NCBI GenBank assembly: GCA_009663005.1
Contig: VIGQ01001234.1
Coordinates: forward strand, 1 to 35,000
DNA: 35,000 nt
Source of the DNA: Actinidia chinensis
Lineage: Eukaryota; Streptophyta; Magnoliopsida; Ericales; Actinidiaceae
Reading direction: 5' to 3'
Of the stretch, positions 19,181 through 31,384 are shown piece after piece; the first letter of the stretch is position 1; the number at the start of each line of letters is the position of its first letter. The position numbers and the translations under genes were made by a program. A model generated the notes under the pieces. The model saw nothing but the letters and a program-made list of their open reading frames with translations, ran no database searches and was not told where the DNA came from.

Positions 19181-21180
19181 CGCGGCACATAGCCCACCAC
19201 AAAATTCCCCCAAGAAATCAACCAACCCTGCAAACAAATAATCCGAAAAAAAACCACACGATACCCAAATATTTGTCGCGAATTTTCCGATAATTTCTTT
19301 GTGGGTGGTGTTTGAATTTGCCCTATGGTGGTGAGGAGAAAGAGTGAAGGGTAATAAATGTAGGAGCCGTAGTGGACTATGTCAGTTCCTAATAATTACG
19401 TAAGAACCAAACGTTTAGTATGGGAGCAAAGGTCAAGAAAGCAAGCTGAGAGCGAAGAGACGAGACGACGTGGGACAGCGCGGTGAGAGCACGAGAGAGG
19501 CCCCTAAATGACGGGTTTATGAGCGTTATGCTACAAGAGGAGCAGCGGCACAGAGCACGAGAGTAGTTAAGTAGTTAATTGATCAGAGGATTAATGCATC
19601 CCCCGCCCCCCAAATTATTGATCATGTTCACTTACTCTCCTAAATTCAAAACACAATCAATTTCCCTTCTTAAACTATTGAAATTTGCCATTTGGTACTT
19701 GCGTTAGCCATCTGTTACAACATAAAATGTTTTTAAATTATCTTATAAGTAGTATCATGGACAAAATAAATCCCAATATAGACAAATGGCTTTCATTGTT
19801 TGGGTAATTAAACCCTTTTAGCCACCCAGATGAGATGAGGGAAATGAGGAGAGGGAGGAGTAAGAAATAGACACTCCATATATAGGCAATTGGAGCCCCC
19901 CCCAATTTGGTCTTAAAAACAAAAACATAGGGCACTTTTTAGAGGTTTTCGTTTTGTTTGTCTTTCTGTATATGAATTACTCACATAACTAAATTAAAAC
20001 ATTTTATATTTAACTAATGGTTAACGGAAACCAGTATCTAAAGTGGACAACTTTCAATAGCATTAAGAGACAGTTGATTAGATTTTTAAATTTATACAAA
20101 ATTAAATAACAATAAATCATAATTTAGAAAGAGGACTTAATCAATACAATTAAACCTTAATCAGACAAGATCTTTTGGTTGGGAGTTGAGAAGTTTGGCA
20201 TGGTGATGGAAAGAGTAGTTATGGACCTCCAGAGTCATGGCCACATGGGCATCGACCCAATGAGTTAAATAATTAGAGAATGTAGTACAAAGCAAAAGCA
20301 ATTCATCTATTATTTGAAAATTAAATTTATGTGGGGATTTTGATATTTAAAAAAGTTACTCGCCTGTGCTGTAAACCTTCAAACTAGTGATATACAACAC
20401 TACATGGAGCGAGTGTTGCTTCGTTAATTTTTAATCATAGAATAGACAGAATCGAGATAGTATAACACACAGATATTAGGAGCGTGTAATTGATTCAGTC
20501 GTTCATTTGAGAGAAAATTATGAGCTTCTATAAAACAAACTTATAATTTGTGAAGAGTTATATTGAAATCAAAATCTATACTTTTAGTAAAAAATCAACC
20601 ATTTGTTTCTAGGGAATCGTTTTCGATTTTTTAATTTTTAATTTTTTGGTCAATTTTTTGGTCAATCCTAAATACATCTATTTAATCATTAAATTTCAAA
20701 CCACAATATAATATTACCAAGTGCAAAACCAAAACTTATAGTTGCAAATTCCAATAGGATTTTAACAAATGCTAACAATATTTTTTAAGAAATTCAACAG
20801 TGAAGAAAGGGAAAAAATGTGTATAAACAGTAGCAATAGCCAATCAACACCAGCTTCAGTTAAAAGTGCGTTATATATGAACTTCAATATTAGATTTAAA
20901 ATAAATTGGTATTAATTTAGTTCAGTTCAATTGTTCAGATTAAGTAATTTAAAAATAAATCAAATCGAATTTTTTTGATTTTTACATTTTTAGAAACCAA
21001 AACCTCTGGACAAGCAACTACAAACCAACCCAAACCAAATTTTAACAGTCATTTTTTTTCAATCAGTTTGATTTTCTATTTTTCTTACACCCTAGCCATG
21101 TGTTTTGGAGATTTGATTTGGCGGATTATAAATCCGTCGAATTTAAGATTGGATAACACATCAGTGCGGATTACTAATCT

Positions 21181-21230
<50 letters not shown>

Positions 21231-21542
21231 GATTTAAATATTTTTATTCATATGTTTCATAATTGGCCTCAAATCATAATTTTTAAATACTACTCTTTAA
21301 AAAAAAATTTTTATTTAAACTATTAGGTACAATTTGTCCTTCTTCCATATAATATATATCTAGTAGTAAAATCCTGCTATGAAGAAAAGATTATTTTAAA
21401 TATAAAAAATAAATTTATTTTATTAAAATCTACTTTATTAATTATATATATAAGTTAAACTCGTTTTGTTAAAATATTATGCTCACGCAAGTATATTATG
21501 AGATATGTACATAAATTATGATAACTAAATGGGTTATATATT
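19181..21542. other. upstream region of the pectinesterase and AT-rich intergenic DNA, no gene seen
   Basis: The first few hundred bases would be the pectinesterase promoter. From about 19,600 the sequence is AT-rich with short chance frames. A small tandem duplication of TTTTTTGGTCAA occurs near 20,642-20,665. A GGTTCAGTT/AACCAAAACC-rich zone near 20,900-21,060 has the texture of a degraded hAT-type element. Nothing else is supported. Confidence 0.5.
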
Positions 21543-21696
21543 TGAAATGATTCTAAAGTATTGTATCAAAATCACTGTGTTAAGTTACATATAGGGATTA
21601 TTTATAAGTCTTTACAAGAATATAACAGAATTTAGTTACAAAAACTAAAAAACAATTTAGCTGACTGATGTTAACTAACTCTACCTAATTACATCA
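21543..21696 (-). repeat. copia 3' LTR
   Basis: On the plus strand it runs from TGAAATGATTCTA to TTACATCA; 25943-26100 repeats it, including ATTTATAAGTCTTTACAAGAA and CAGAATTTAGTTACAAAAA. Both copies are followed by TCTAAAT, so the true edge may lie seven bases further. Confidence 0.88.
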
Positions 21697-21704
21697 TCTA
21701 AATT

Positions 21705-22310
21705 CCCCTCCTCAAAACTGATGAGCTCTTTGTCTCCATAAGTTTGTTGGGCGTAGAGTAGAAACCAAAAAGAGCCAAGCCTTTAGTCATACGTCCGGCT
21801 AATTGATGTTGAGAAGATCAAAAGAGATGTCCAATTTTCCCTTTGAAACCAACTCTCTGATAAAATGGTATCAATGTCCATATGGCTTGATCTGCCATGT
21901 AAACACAGGATTATATGCTAAACACTTAGCACTCACATTATCAGTAAAAGTTTGAACTTTTCTACTAGAAGACCAAGTTCACGGAAGAAGATAAATAGCC
22001 ATAAAGCTCTGCTGTGGCTTGAAGCCATGGCCCTATATTCTGCCTCATCAGTAGACCGAGAAACGTGGGCTTTCTTGAGTTCCATGAGATCAAATTTGAT
22101 CCTAAGAATTTGTCATACCCAGTAAGTAGACCGTCTTGAGCAGGACATCCACCCAATCAGCATCACTGTCCAGATAAGGATGACTAGCAAAAAGATGACC
22201 AGGTTTTAATTGCACACCAAAACCAAGTTGAACCTCTAAGGATCTCAAGATTCTTTTAACAGCTTCCAGTGAAAGGATTCTTGGGAAGCATGAATTGACC
22301 ACTTAGTTAA
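21705..22310 (-). pseudogene. copia RNase H and pol C-terminus
   Basis: The minus strand reads FGVQLKPGHLFASHPYLDSDADWV, then GGCP, TGY, FLGSNLISW, SRK, ATAELYGYL and, further down, SAKCLAYNPVF, HMDID, VSKGKLDIS, MTKGL and a stop in GAATTTAG. These are the standard copia RNase H blocks (Y-DADWAG, S-GY--FLG--LISW-SKKQ, H-DI--H). The parts lie in different frames. Confidence 0.85.
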
Positions 22311-23160
22311 CTTGCAAATGTGATATCTGGTCTAGTAAATGAGTAAGGTACTGTAAAAGCTCCAATAGTACTTCTATATTTGCTTAGGGTCTTCATTGAT
22401 ATCCTCACTAACGACAATCTTGGGCCAAGCTGGACTGGCGTGTCAATGGGTTTTACACTCAAGCATGTGCTCTTGAGGAGATCAACAGGTATTTAGATTG
22501 AGTATAAAAGGAGAGAGTATTGGATGAGTCCTTGTTTGGCTTTCAATGCCCAAAAAATAATGAAGGGATCCTAAACCTTCAGTGCAAAACTGAGTTTGGT
22601 AACTTGGATATGAGTTGCTTGAATAAGGTCTTCACTTGTACCAGTTATATGATTCATCCAACATATAAAATAAGTACTAGCATACCTTTGGTTGTATTCC
22701 ACATAAACATGGAATTATCTGGCAACACTCCTTTTTAAAACACAAAATAGAAGAACATTGCTAAACTTGTCGAACAATGCTCTTGGAGCTTGCTTAGGCA
22801 TAGAGATTGTGGAGTAACAAACATGACGCTGATTTGGTTGTTGTCTATGAACCAGGAGGTTGTGCCATATATACCTTCTCTTTTAGATCTCCATGGAGGA
22901 AATACAGTTGAGACATCTCAACTGTTTGGATGGGCCATTTGTTTTTTAACGCCTTGTAACATGGTTCTAACAGTTTGCAACTTCACAACAGGACTAAAAG
23001 TCTCATTTCAGTCCACCCATCCTTGTTGACGGGAAGCCCTTTGCAACCAATCCGCTTTATACCTTTCTACTGAACCATCACGTTTGTTTCAATTTGAGAC
23101 CATTGGCACCTCACAAATTCATGGTTTGTCAAACGGCACAAGAGACCCAGTTTATTCTTT
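22311..23160 (-). pseudogene. copia reverse transcriptase
   Basis: The minus strand gives FSPVVKLQTVR-like, QLYFLHGDLKEKVYMAQPPG and LHYFLGIE-type fragments, all hallmarks of copia reverse transcriptase (FSPV-----VR, DV--AFLHG-L-E-VYM-QP-G, YFLG-E). The catalytic YVDD box could not be read cleanly. Confidence 0.8.
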
Positions 23161-24330
23161 TGTAATCACTGAACTCCTCTTGCATGCTTCTTCCATTGTG
23201 GATGTTCTAAGGCATGTTTAAAACTCTTAGGTTCAGTAGGAAGATTTGCATAGAAGGTTAACAAATTCCTGAAAAAGTTGGGTTTAAGAAGTCCTGATTT
23301 GGCTCTAGTACACATTGTAATGGGAAGGTTTGGAGATGATAGGTAAGGAGAGAATTAGACATGTAGGTAATGTTGAAGCAGAGTTTTAGGGTGAAGATGA
23401 CTAGCTGAATTAGGTGAAGGAACTGTAGAGGCAATGTGTAATGGAGCTAATATCGATGGATTGGGATGAAGTACAACTTTGAAGAGGGTTGTAAATTGGT
23501 TTATGGGAATAGGTAGCAGTACTTTTGTGGAGTGTCAACTAGTATCTTTTGGAGTGGTTTTTTGGAAAGGCAAAAGGCCTCATCAAATGGACTGTTCTAG
23601 AATATGTTAGCCTCTTTGTTTTAGGTTCATAACATCTGTACCCTTTATATAAGGGCTATATCCTAAGACACACAGGGTAAGACTTGGGCTCAATTTATTA
23701 TCTCTATAGGGACCAAGGTAAGGAATAGCATGTACAGCCAAAGACCTTTAAAAAAGAGTAATCTGAAGGCCTTTATGAAACAAGACGTTGAAAGGGGAGA
23801 GTTTATTGAGAATTTTTGTGGGTAATCTGTTAACTAATATATGTGGCAGTGAGGAAGCTTCATACCATAATTTTTGTTGTAGAAAAGCTTGAGAAGCAAT
23901 GTTATTCCTCATCTCAGCACATGTATGTGTTTCCTTTCAGCAGTGCCTTTTGTTTGGTGAGTAGGTGGACATGAGTGCAATAATGTAATACCACATTCAT
24001 CAGAAAAGATCGAAAAGCATCCCAAGTTAGTTCTGGTCCCATCTGCTTGCAAGATTTAACAGTGGTAGAAATAGATTCTCATTTATAGCCTTGAATGTTT
24101 GAAGCAAGATAAGCTATCACTTCGAAGCTTCATAGGATATAATCCAATTAAATCTTGAAAATCATCACAAACAAGATATGTATCTAAAACCAGAATTAGA
24201 AACAGTAAGGAGAAGGTCCCCAAATATCACAGTGAACAGCTCCAATGGATTACTGGTAACGCTAGTGGAAATTAGAAAATGGTAGTTTTTTGCTCTTTTC
24301 CCATTTGAACATTAGCAACAGAGTTTGCTT
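23161..24330 (-). pseudogene. copia integrase and linker
   Basis: The minus strand gives FLMNVVLHYCTHVH, then LTKQK, TAERKHRH-like and a MKLPHCHIY-like stretch, which fit the copia integrase core end (GI-H--S-PHTPQQNG-AERKHRH). It is heavily decayed. Confidence 0.65.
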
Positions 24331-24800
24331 GAATATGAGTTGTTGAAAAGTTTAATTAGTTGATGGAGTGGAGTTGTTGTGGCAATTGGATGAGCAATGG
24401 TGTCCAAGTCTTTGATGCCAAAGTTCTGATGTCCCAGTCACAACAAGACATGATGCTGATTGAGGCTGAAGTTGAGGTCCTTGGAAGTAGTATTGGATAG
24501 AAGATTTGCTTGAATCTGCCTTCAAGAAGATTATCCCTGTTTGTATCTCCTTTATGGCATAGCCCCAGGAAAAAATCAGAGAAACAGTGATTATCATTCT
24601 GTGAATTTCGCTACAGAGTGGAAGATTCTCTTGATGTTGGGAACACAAAGCACATTGGGCAAATTGAATGAGAATTCAGAGGTTTGAAGAGTAAGAAGTA
24701 CCTTTGTGAGTAATTGGAATCTTGGTTCCATCACCAACAATGACTTTTTCAGTCCCTTGATATGAATGAGCTGTTTAAGTAGTCTGGATAGAAACATATG
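24331..24800 (-). pseudogene. copia protease end and GAG-pre-integrase domain
   Basis: LWHQRLGHHCSSN at about 24,390-24,440 (minus) is the HH part of the GAG-pre-integrase zinc-binding domain. Upstream, FNLPNVLCVPNIKR is the L-NVLCVP-I--N block found between protease and integrase in copia elements. Confidence 0.82.
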
Positions 24801-25329
24801 CTGGAAGCTCTGTATCAGTTAAGGTACTTCTACAAAAGGAGGAGGTTTGATATGCTTGTGCATTTTGGAGGTCTTCACGGAAAAGGATCATTGAGTGCTG
24901 TAAAAGCTTGGTTTATGTTTTGTCCGCTGTTTCTTGAAGGTTTGTCCCTAAAATATCATTTATCTGCAGAATGTCCAGGTTTCTTGGCAGATTTGCATTC
25001 TCAGTAGGTGCTGGATTTTTTTGGGTGTTTCTGTTGAGGAGAAACATTTTTGTTGTTGTTTTTGATTGTTTCTCGAAGTTGTTGTATCTATTTGGAGGTC
25101 TGAATTTGATCTAATTTTGTGGTACTGTAGTAAAAGCATTGTTGGATGGGGATCACGAGAAGCAAAGATAAGGAAGAATTTGACGAGGAGTCCTCTGGCT
25201 CATGGTTTAGAAGCCAAACTCACTTCTTGAAAAGAGAGTTTTTGTTGTTCGGTTCTCAATTAACATGACAAGATTCTCATAATCCTTTCCCAATACTTCA
25301 AATGGATTCATGATCAGCTCATCATCGTC

Positions 25330-25745
25330 AACACGAAGGTTGATTGGGGCAGTTTTTAAATGAATCTGAGATATGCTTTATTTTGAGATAATCAAACATT
25401 GAATCATTTACCTTTCTTGATTGTTTGTATTTTTGATTTCGAGGAGGTTTTTTTTCCTTGACAAAGGATTGTTGTTGGAAAGTGATTGCAAGATTCGACC
25501 AGAACTCGGCTGAGTGAAGATCCAAGTACTTGAGATCCATTTTGTTCAGTGAGAGTTGCTTTTAGCAACTCATCACAAATCATCGATCCTGCGCCAAGAG
25601 TGTATTCTGGATTAATCCTCCTGATCTCCATCAATATACTAAACTTTCTGTTTCTTTGATTGTTCCTCAACATAATCATCAGTCGTGGTATGAGGATGGA
25701 TTCAAACTGATCTTTCCACAAAAGATAGTTTGCTCCATCCAGTTT
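25330..25745 (-). pseudogene. copia gag
   Basis: The minus strand begins with a GANYLLWKDQFESILIP-like run, the usual copia gag opening (L-G-NY--W---F---L), then breaks frame. A basic, Q/K-rich tail follows. Confidence 0.75.
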
Positions 25746-25928
25746 TAGATGAATGAATTGTGATATTGTTTTGTTGGTAAAGAAGAAAATGGAAAAGTTG
25801 TGGTGAGGTTTGATGAAGAATTGTAGTGCAGGAGATGAAGGAGAAGATTAATCTGGCATTGAAATTGCAGAAAGAAGAAGGGTTTTTACACAGAGTTCTT
25901 ACGTGAAAAAAATTTTGCTGTTGAGCTA

Positions 25929-25942
25929 AAGCGCTGATACCA
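25929..25942 (-). other. copia primer binding site, tRNA-Met type
   Basis: On the minus strand TGGTATCAGCGC directly follows the 5' LTR, matching the tRNA-Met site TGGTATCAGAGC with one difference. Confidence 0.88.
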
Positions 25943-26100
25943 TGAAATGATTCTAAGTTTGTATTCCAAAATCACTGTGTTGAAGATTACATAGAGGGCA
26001 TTATTTATAAGTCTTTACAAGAACAAACAGAATTTAGTTACAAAAAACTAATAACAAACAAGTTTTGCTGACTGATGTCTAACTTACTTAATTTACATCA
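25943..26100 (-). repeat. copia 5' LTR
   Basis: Direct copy of 21543-21696. It differs by scattered indels and a few substitutions. Confidence 0.88.
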
Positions 26101-26107
26101 TCTAAAT

Positions 26108-26640
26108 AATATATGTATACTAAATTTTTGATTTATATACCATGTGAGTACCTATGATATTTTTTTTCTTCTTACTTTTCTCTTCAAATAAAAAAATTAG
26201 TAAAGGACAAAAAAAGATTCAAAATAAGATGAATTCTATTTTTTATTATTCTTAGTGTATTTTTTAAAATTTATTATTTTTACTTGTCTGACCCTTCTAC
26301 TTAAATAAGACTTATTATTATTTTATTTTATTTTTGAAAATAAAATATGATAAAAATTTAATATGTTTGGAATGATAAGATTGAACAAATGCATGGCTTT
26401 AATAACATGATCTTGTTTAAAAAAATTCGTATTTACGAATAAAATTATTTGGGTAATCACAGCGTCATATTTAGTAATTTTATATATTTAGGTATTTTTA
26501 GTAAACTTGAGCCTAATTCATACCCCTGAATTTGTAATAAAGGGGGTGAGTGGGTATTACAAATTCGCCAATTTGAGGATTACAAATATCACACCCCCAA
26601 CCTAAATCAACCATAATTCATGCTAATTAGGTGGGATGTG
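26108..26640. other. AT-rich intergenic with a small inverted-repeat patch
   Basis: No gene. At about 26,505-26,630 GAATTTGTAATAAAGGGGGTG and ATTACAAATTC / ATTACAAATATCACACCCCC are partly self-complementary, suggesting a small MITE remnant. Confidence 0.45.
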
Positions 26641-27960
26641 ATCGCACAGGGCCACCATGCCTGCGAAGACACATGGATATTCACCAATATATCTCATATC
26701 CAATAGAACCTAAAGTACCCGTCTTATTCATATACACTGATAATAAAATCAAACTCTCAACTACAAAATAGTCATACATACACACATCGAGGCTAAAAAA
26801 AACAAACCCTGCTTACATCATAAGACATATATATACAGCCAACTCAAGATAAAACAAAAGTGTACAAGGCGAGAAACTATCCAAAGTCCTGCCATCGACA
26901 ACCATCCATGACCAGAAAGTCTCCACATCTAGGGTCCTGACTCACAGTGAACCAAACAGCTAACCATATCACCTCATCCCCTGTCAAAACAATCTGTTGG
27001 GTGTGAGCTAATAATCAACGTGCTCACAACAGATAAATCTAAACTCATTGACATGATAAAGAGAAATCAAACATCCATGATATCCATGCAATCAATATAC
27101 CAATGATACATAATGTCAATGCATGATGCATCCACCCACATGTGCGTGCAAGTTTAGATAATGTTGTCCCAAATATCGACGGTTCGTTATCGAAAGGATG
27201 TCCCACTCGAACACTCTATAAGATCAACCCCCCACTCGGTTAATCTTTAGGTTAGCCCCCACTCGGTATAACCTTTATCAGGGCAATGCAAAGCACACAA
27301 TATAAATGATATGCATTGACACTCATCAAATCAGAATACAATTACCACATCGAATCACCTATGTAGTTATGTCAAAACATCCACATAAGTCAATCAAGTC
27401 AATATGAATAAGATACCTGTATTTAATTTCCCACATGTCACCGCACTCACACTGCCCAGTCAAGTCACGCTAAGTTTGCTTGAAGGCCTGCTCCTTCCTT
27501 AGCTCCTGTTTTGAATTTCATAATTCATCCGTGCACAAATATATTGTTATATACCCCTAAAGCCTATAAATTATAATAATTCAATCCGATGGATCCTCAT
27601 TAAATAATAGTACTGATATCTTATTAAAATTTTAAAGGCAATGGGACAAGTTTCACCGTCGATTGTCACCAAAACACGCTCAAATCTTACCGATTACCAC
27701 TTTATGTAATATATAATTTTAACTTTTCGCATTAGGTTAACAGACCATATATTTCGGATTCAAAACACTGAAAAACATAAAATCGATATTCATACGACCC
27801 AAAACTCATCAGATTGACTGATTACAATATAGGTACACGTAGTTATTCTAGGCGCGCCCACAAACGGATAATTCCCAGTGCTGGGGCAGCCTTGACACAG
27901 CTAAAAGCTGCGGGGGATTCATCCATTCTCCACAAAATTGGAAAACCCACTTTTAATTTA
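26641..27960. mobile_element. non-coding retroelement-like block
   Basis: A long, frame-free stretch less AT-rich than its flanks, rich in CA. It has a repeated motif CCCCCACTCGGT-TAA-CTTTA (near 27,227 and 27,256). The texture resembles LTR or untranslated parts of plant Ty3/gypsy elements. No paired LTR, primer site or coding domain was found, so it could be a solo LTR or a large non-autonomous derivative. Confidence 0.4.
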
Positions 27961-28066
27961 ATTTTTTTTTTAATTTCCCTTTCTATTCGTCTTTTCCCTC
28001 TCTTTATTAAATCAAACAACAATTCAAGTTAAGTTCTAGTAGTTCAATGGCTATGAAACCCACTTA

Positions 28067-28514
28067 GGCCTCCCCCATTGATAATTGTGATAGAATGTAG
28101 TAGAATTAGTAATGAGGGGGATTAGGATTGGGATGATAATGAGTAGGGCTTAGTAAGAGGGCCAATGTCGACGGGGGTGTTGGTTGCACGGGATTAGACA
28201 GTGGGATTAGTAAATATCAAGGGTAATGTGGTCAGTAGTGTCCAAAAAAAAAAAATTATGAAATTTTTTCATGAAATTTCATACTACCCTGTATTACATT
28301 AAATATACAATATCAAGGATTAAAAATGTCATTTGAGGCCTAGGAGGAGAGGGGATTGTTAATCCCCCCCTCCCATGGATTAACAATCCTACACAAATGG
28401 GAGGATTAGTAGCTGTGCCGGCCATTATTGCCAACCCAAACAGGGGGATTAGGGGCCCCACGGATCCTAATCCCATTCCCCCCTCCCTAACACGGTTATC
28501 AAACAGGGTTTTTC
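28067..28514. mobile_element. MITE, PIF/Harbinger (Tourist)-like
   Basis: Flanked by TTA at 28064-28066 and 28515-28517. The left end GGCCTCCCCCATTGATAATTG and the reverse complement of the right end (GAAAAACCCTGTTTGATAACCG) are related. Subterminal GGGGGATTAGGATTGGGA words recur inverted as CGGATCCTAATCCCATTCC. The TTA duplication and size fit Tourist-like elements. Frames inside are chance. Confidence 0.55.
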
Positions 28515-28517
28515 TTA

Positions 28518-29734
28518 AGGTTTTGAGTGAAATTTGCCCAAACAATTAGCATAAACAACAACCAAAAAACAGGCTAAGGAGCAAATAGGGGTCAGAAAAG
28601 AAAAAACCCCCATCCAAATGCGCGCGCACACCACACAAGATTACATCAAAATTGTACTCCACTATGGGTATAGTTACTCTCTCAAAGACCATGTAGGTGC
28701 CTTGACCAAGAATGAGTTTGTTTCTACGCCCGTCTCTCTCGTCCTTTTCAGTCCTTCTCTCTTTTCTCTTTTCTGTTCTTTTGGTTTTTACTTTAACAGG
28801 TAGTAGATAGGTAGTGTAGATATACACGCATAGATAGATATATAACATATATATCATTTACAGGCAATAGAAGGACAATGCCCACATCCCTCGATCATCA
28901 AACTTTTTGGTTAAAATTATACTTGAAACCTTTAACTTCGATGTCTTCTTGCTTTAGCTCACAAGTTTTTAAATCTTTCGATTTAAACCCAAACTGAGTT
29001 AAGATTCATCTTTGTTCCCATAACTTTAATTTAATAACATTTCCTCCCAGAACACACACTCCACACATAGAACGAGCATGTATACCTCAGTAAACTATAC
29101 TAATTAACAGATTACCATATTAATATGCATGGAAGAAACTAATATGAAATTAGGATTTAGGGTCTCACAACAAATCCATTGGATTATATATCCAAACATC
29201 AAAAAGAGAGTCAACAAACACCATAATAGTTGGGCCCACTGGATTTGTAATCCAATCCGACATTCTATCTCCAAAACAAATATGCCCTAATACATACCAA
29301 CGTATAAGTAATTACACTTTAAAACCTTTGGACTTGGCTGAAATCTTACTTTACACCTTTCACAATCAATTGGTATTAGCCAAACCCATTATATTGGTGG
29401 TCAAGGTCAATGTAGTCTTTTTATCTATTTTTTCTAAATTAAGTGACCAAAAAGAGGCTATGTCACCGTATAAAAAGAGGCCACGTGGAGCTCAAATGAA
29501 TGAATGAAATATAAACGGAAAGGCCAAAAGAGGGTAAGAAATGTGTGTGACACAATTAAAAATAAATCAAATAAGATGTAGTAAAAAGGATTTAAATTCA
29601 TACCGTAACAAGCATTATGAACGGTTAATTATGCCGTTTCAGCTGTGATAATTGTATGTGATTCGAGGTGTACAACTCACGGGTTAGACTCCACTATCTA
29701 TATTATGCAACACAACTCCTTTTGAATCTCAAAT
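28518..29734. other. intergenic, no gene seen
   Basis: Contains a CT-rich/TATA microsatellite zone at 28,735-28,860 and a short GGATTACAAATCC-like inverted patch near 29,170-29,265. No protein similarity. Confidence 0.5.
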
Positions 29735-30222
29735 CAAATCTCCCGCGATCTATGTTGAATTGAATCTATTTGAGTGAATAACGGTGAGATTTCACCTGAG
29801 ATCTCTAAAAATTGGGTATATTTTTTATTCACACAAAAAAACTTAAAACACACATTTATTTTTTTCATTTTTTAATTTTTTGGTATTTATAATTTTTTAT
29901 TATTTGATCAAAATTTATATTATGTTAGCTCTTTTTGATGATGAAAGTCTAAAAAATATAAAAACAATTATTTAATGTGGAGATAAATTTTTATTTTATT
30001 TTAGTGACCTTTCTCTTAAATTAGAGAACCGAAAGAAAGAAAAAAAAACGAAAAAAGTATTATAAATATTAATTAATCGGTGAAAAAATTACTAAAGACA
30101 AGAAATATAAAAAATAAAGTAGATAAAAAATACCAAAATAGAAAGGGAGCTTTTCAACGTTCATGTTCTTTAATTGCATTTTTTTTTAATATTTACTTAA
30201 AATAATTTATTCGATGGTATAA

Positions 30223-30259
<37 letters not shown>

Positions 30260-30300
30260 GTATTCATAATAAAAAAAAAAATATAAAACTAAACGAGTAC
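29735..30300 (+). repeat. AT-rich dispersed repeat, copy 1
   Basis: Shares with 34,125-34,690, in the same order and orientation, the words ATTTGAGT, CGG-TGAGATTTCAC-TGA, CACACATTTATTTTTTT, TTGATCAAAATTTATATTAT, ATTAAT-GGT-AAAAAA, CTAAAGAC, AGTAAAAATAAATATTTAAATAA and TATTCATAATAA. No coding potential. Unassigned family. Confidence 0.65.
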
Positions 30301-30399
30301 GCTAAGAAGAAATTTTTTTCAAATAAGTACCAAAAGCACGGACAATTGCTAATACATAAAACATGCAGATGTGAAAACAGTAGCAAAGGTGCTGAAGAA

Positions 30400-30515
30400 T
30401 GAAACATCAAACATGGAGAGTGCTCAAGACATCAAACATGAGAGTGCGGAAAAGAAGAAACATCAAAACTTGGAGTGTCAAGACATCAAACATGGAGAGT
30501 GCTCAAGAACAAATG
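30400..30515 (+). repeat. minisatellite, about 25-30 bp unit, four copies
   Basis: Units of the form GACATCAAACATGGAGAGTGC TCAA recur at about 30,403, 30,429, 30,461 and 30,481. The run stays open in one frame (peptide DIKHE/SNME-like repeats), but no start context, homologue or flanking exon supports a gene. Confidence 0.75.
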
Positions 30516-30532
30516 CTCCCATAAATTTGATG

Positions 30533-30566
<34 letters not shown>

Positions 30567-30567
30567 T
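30533..30567. repeat. (TA)n(CA)n microsatellite
   Basis: Alternating TA run followed by ACACACACAC, adjacent to the minisatellite. Confidence 0.9.
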
Positions 30568-31384
30568 AGTAGAGAATGCACACGAGTGTATGCAATAATC
30601 TATACTGTTTTTATAAAGCGGTTACCAAACATTAAGTTTTGTGTTTTTGACAAACTAACATATTGTGAAAGGATATTTTGGTATGAAAAGTATGAACTGC
30701 ATTTAAATTTGTATCACACTAAAGTGAAGTGGTTACATTTAATAATATAATATAATGTATTATGACATGTTTTCAAATAATTATAATGGACTGAAAACAT
30801 TTGAGAAATAAAGTAGATTTGGTAGATTTTTTGATTTATTTCATTGTTCTATTGAAATTCACCTTAAAGAACCTAGTTCAACTTTTGAGACTTGGGTGGA
30901 GTCCATGGAACTTTTTTCTTGAAAAATATATTGAATTTGGTTGTTATTTATTATTAGAGAATGACAATATGAAAGGGTAATCCAAATTTAGTTCTATTAG
31001 TGCCAGAGTTATCAATCTGTATCGTTACAAGATGAAAAAACATAACACGTACTTCTATATAATTTTGTTCCTCTCACAATATCGGTCCATTACCAGCAAA
31101 ATATCGAAATTCCTCTGGTACTAAATATGCGTGTTTTTCCCAAATTTTGAGGTTTTAAAAGTTTTTTTTTGATAAATTTCTAATGGCAAAAAAGTGTATA
31201 GAAGTTTATTGTTGTTTGAGTTGTTTTAATATGATTAATGTTTGTTATATTTTAGTAACTCCAAAAGAATATATATGAAATGTACGGTGAATAAATCTAA
31301 ACGGTAAATCAAAAATTATCAATAACGTACCAATAGGAAAACGACCTTGGCCCGATTGACAACTTTGATCATGGACTCGTATAA
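30568..31384. other. AT-rich intergenic, nothing recognised
   Basis: Only short frames without similarity to known proteins. No repeats with clear ends. Confidence 0.55.

Larger units (their letters stand above)
21543..26107 (-). mobile_element. Ty1/copia LTR retrotransposon, full-length but coding-broken
   Basis: Two direct LTRs of about 155-165 bp flank about 4.25 kb. On the minus strand the order is gag (about 25,745-25,330), GAG-pre-integrase (about 24,440), integrase, reverse transcriptase and RNase H (about 22,300-21,710), which is the copia order. A tRNA-Met primer site adjoins the right LTR and a GAGGAGGGGA polypurine tract adjoins the left one. Frames are broken many times, so it is not autonomous as written. 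The flanks are TA-rich and the target duplication cannot be fixed. Confidence 0.92.

Noticed and set aside
18804..19241. 145-codon plus-strand open frame covering the GA repeat and pectinesterase exon 1
   Set aside because: It is antisense to a clear pectinesterase exon and starts in a microsatellite; it is a shadow frame.
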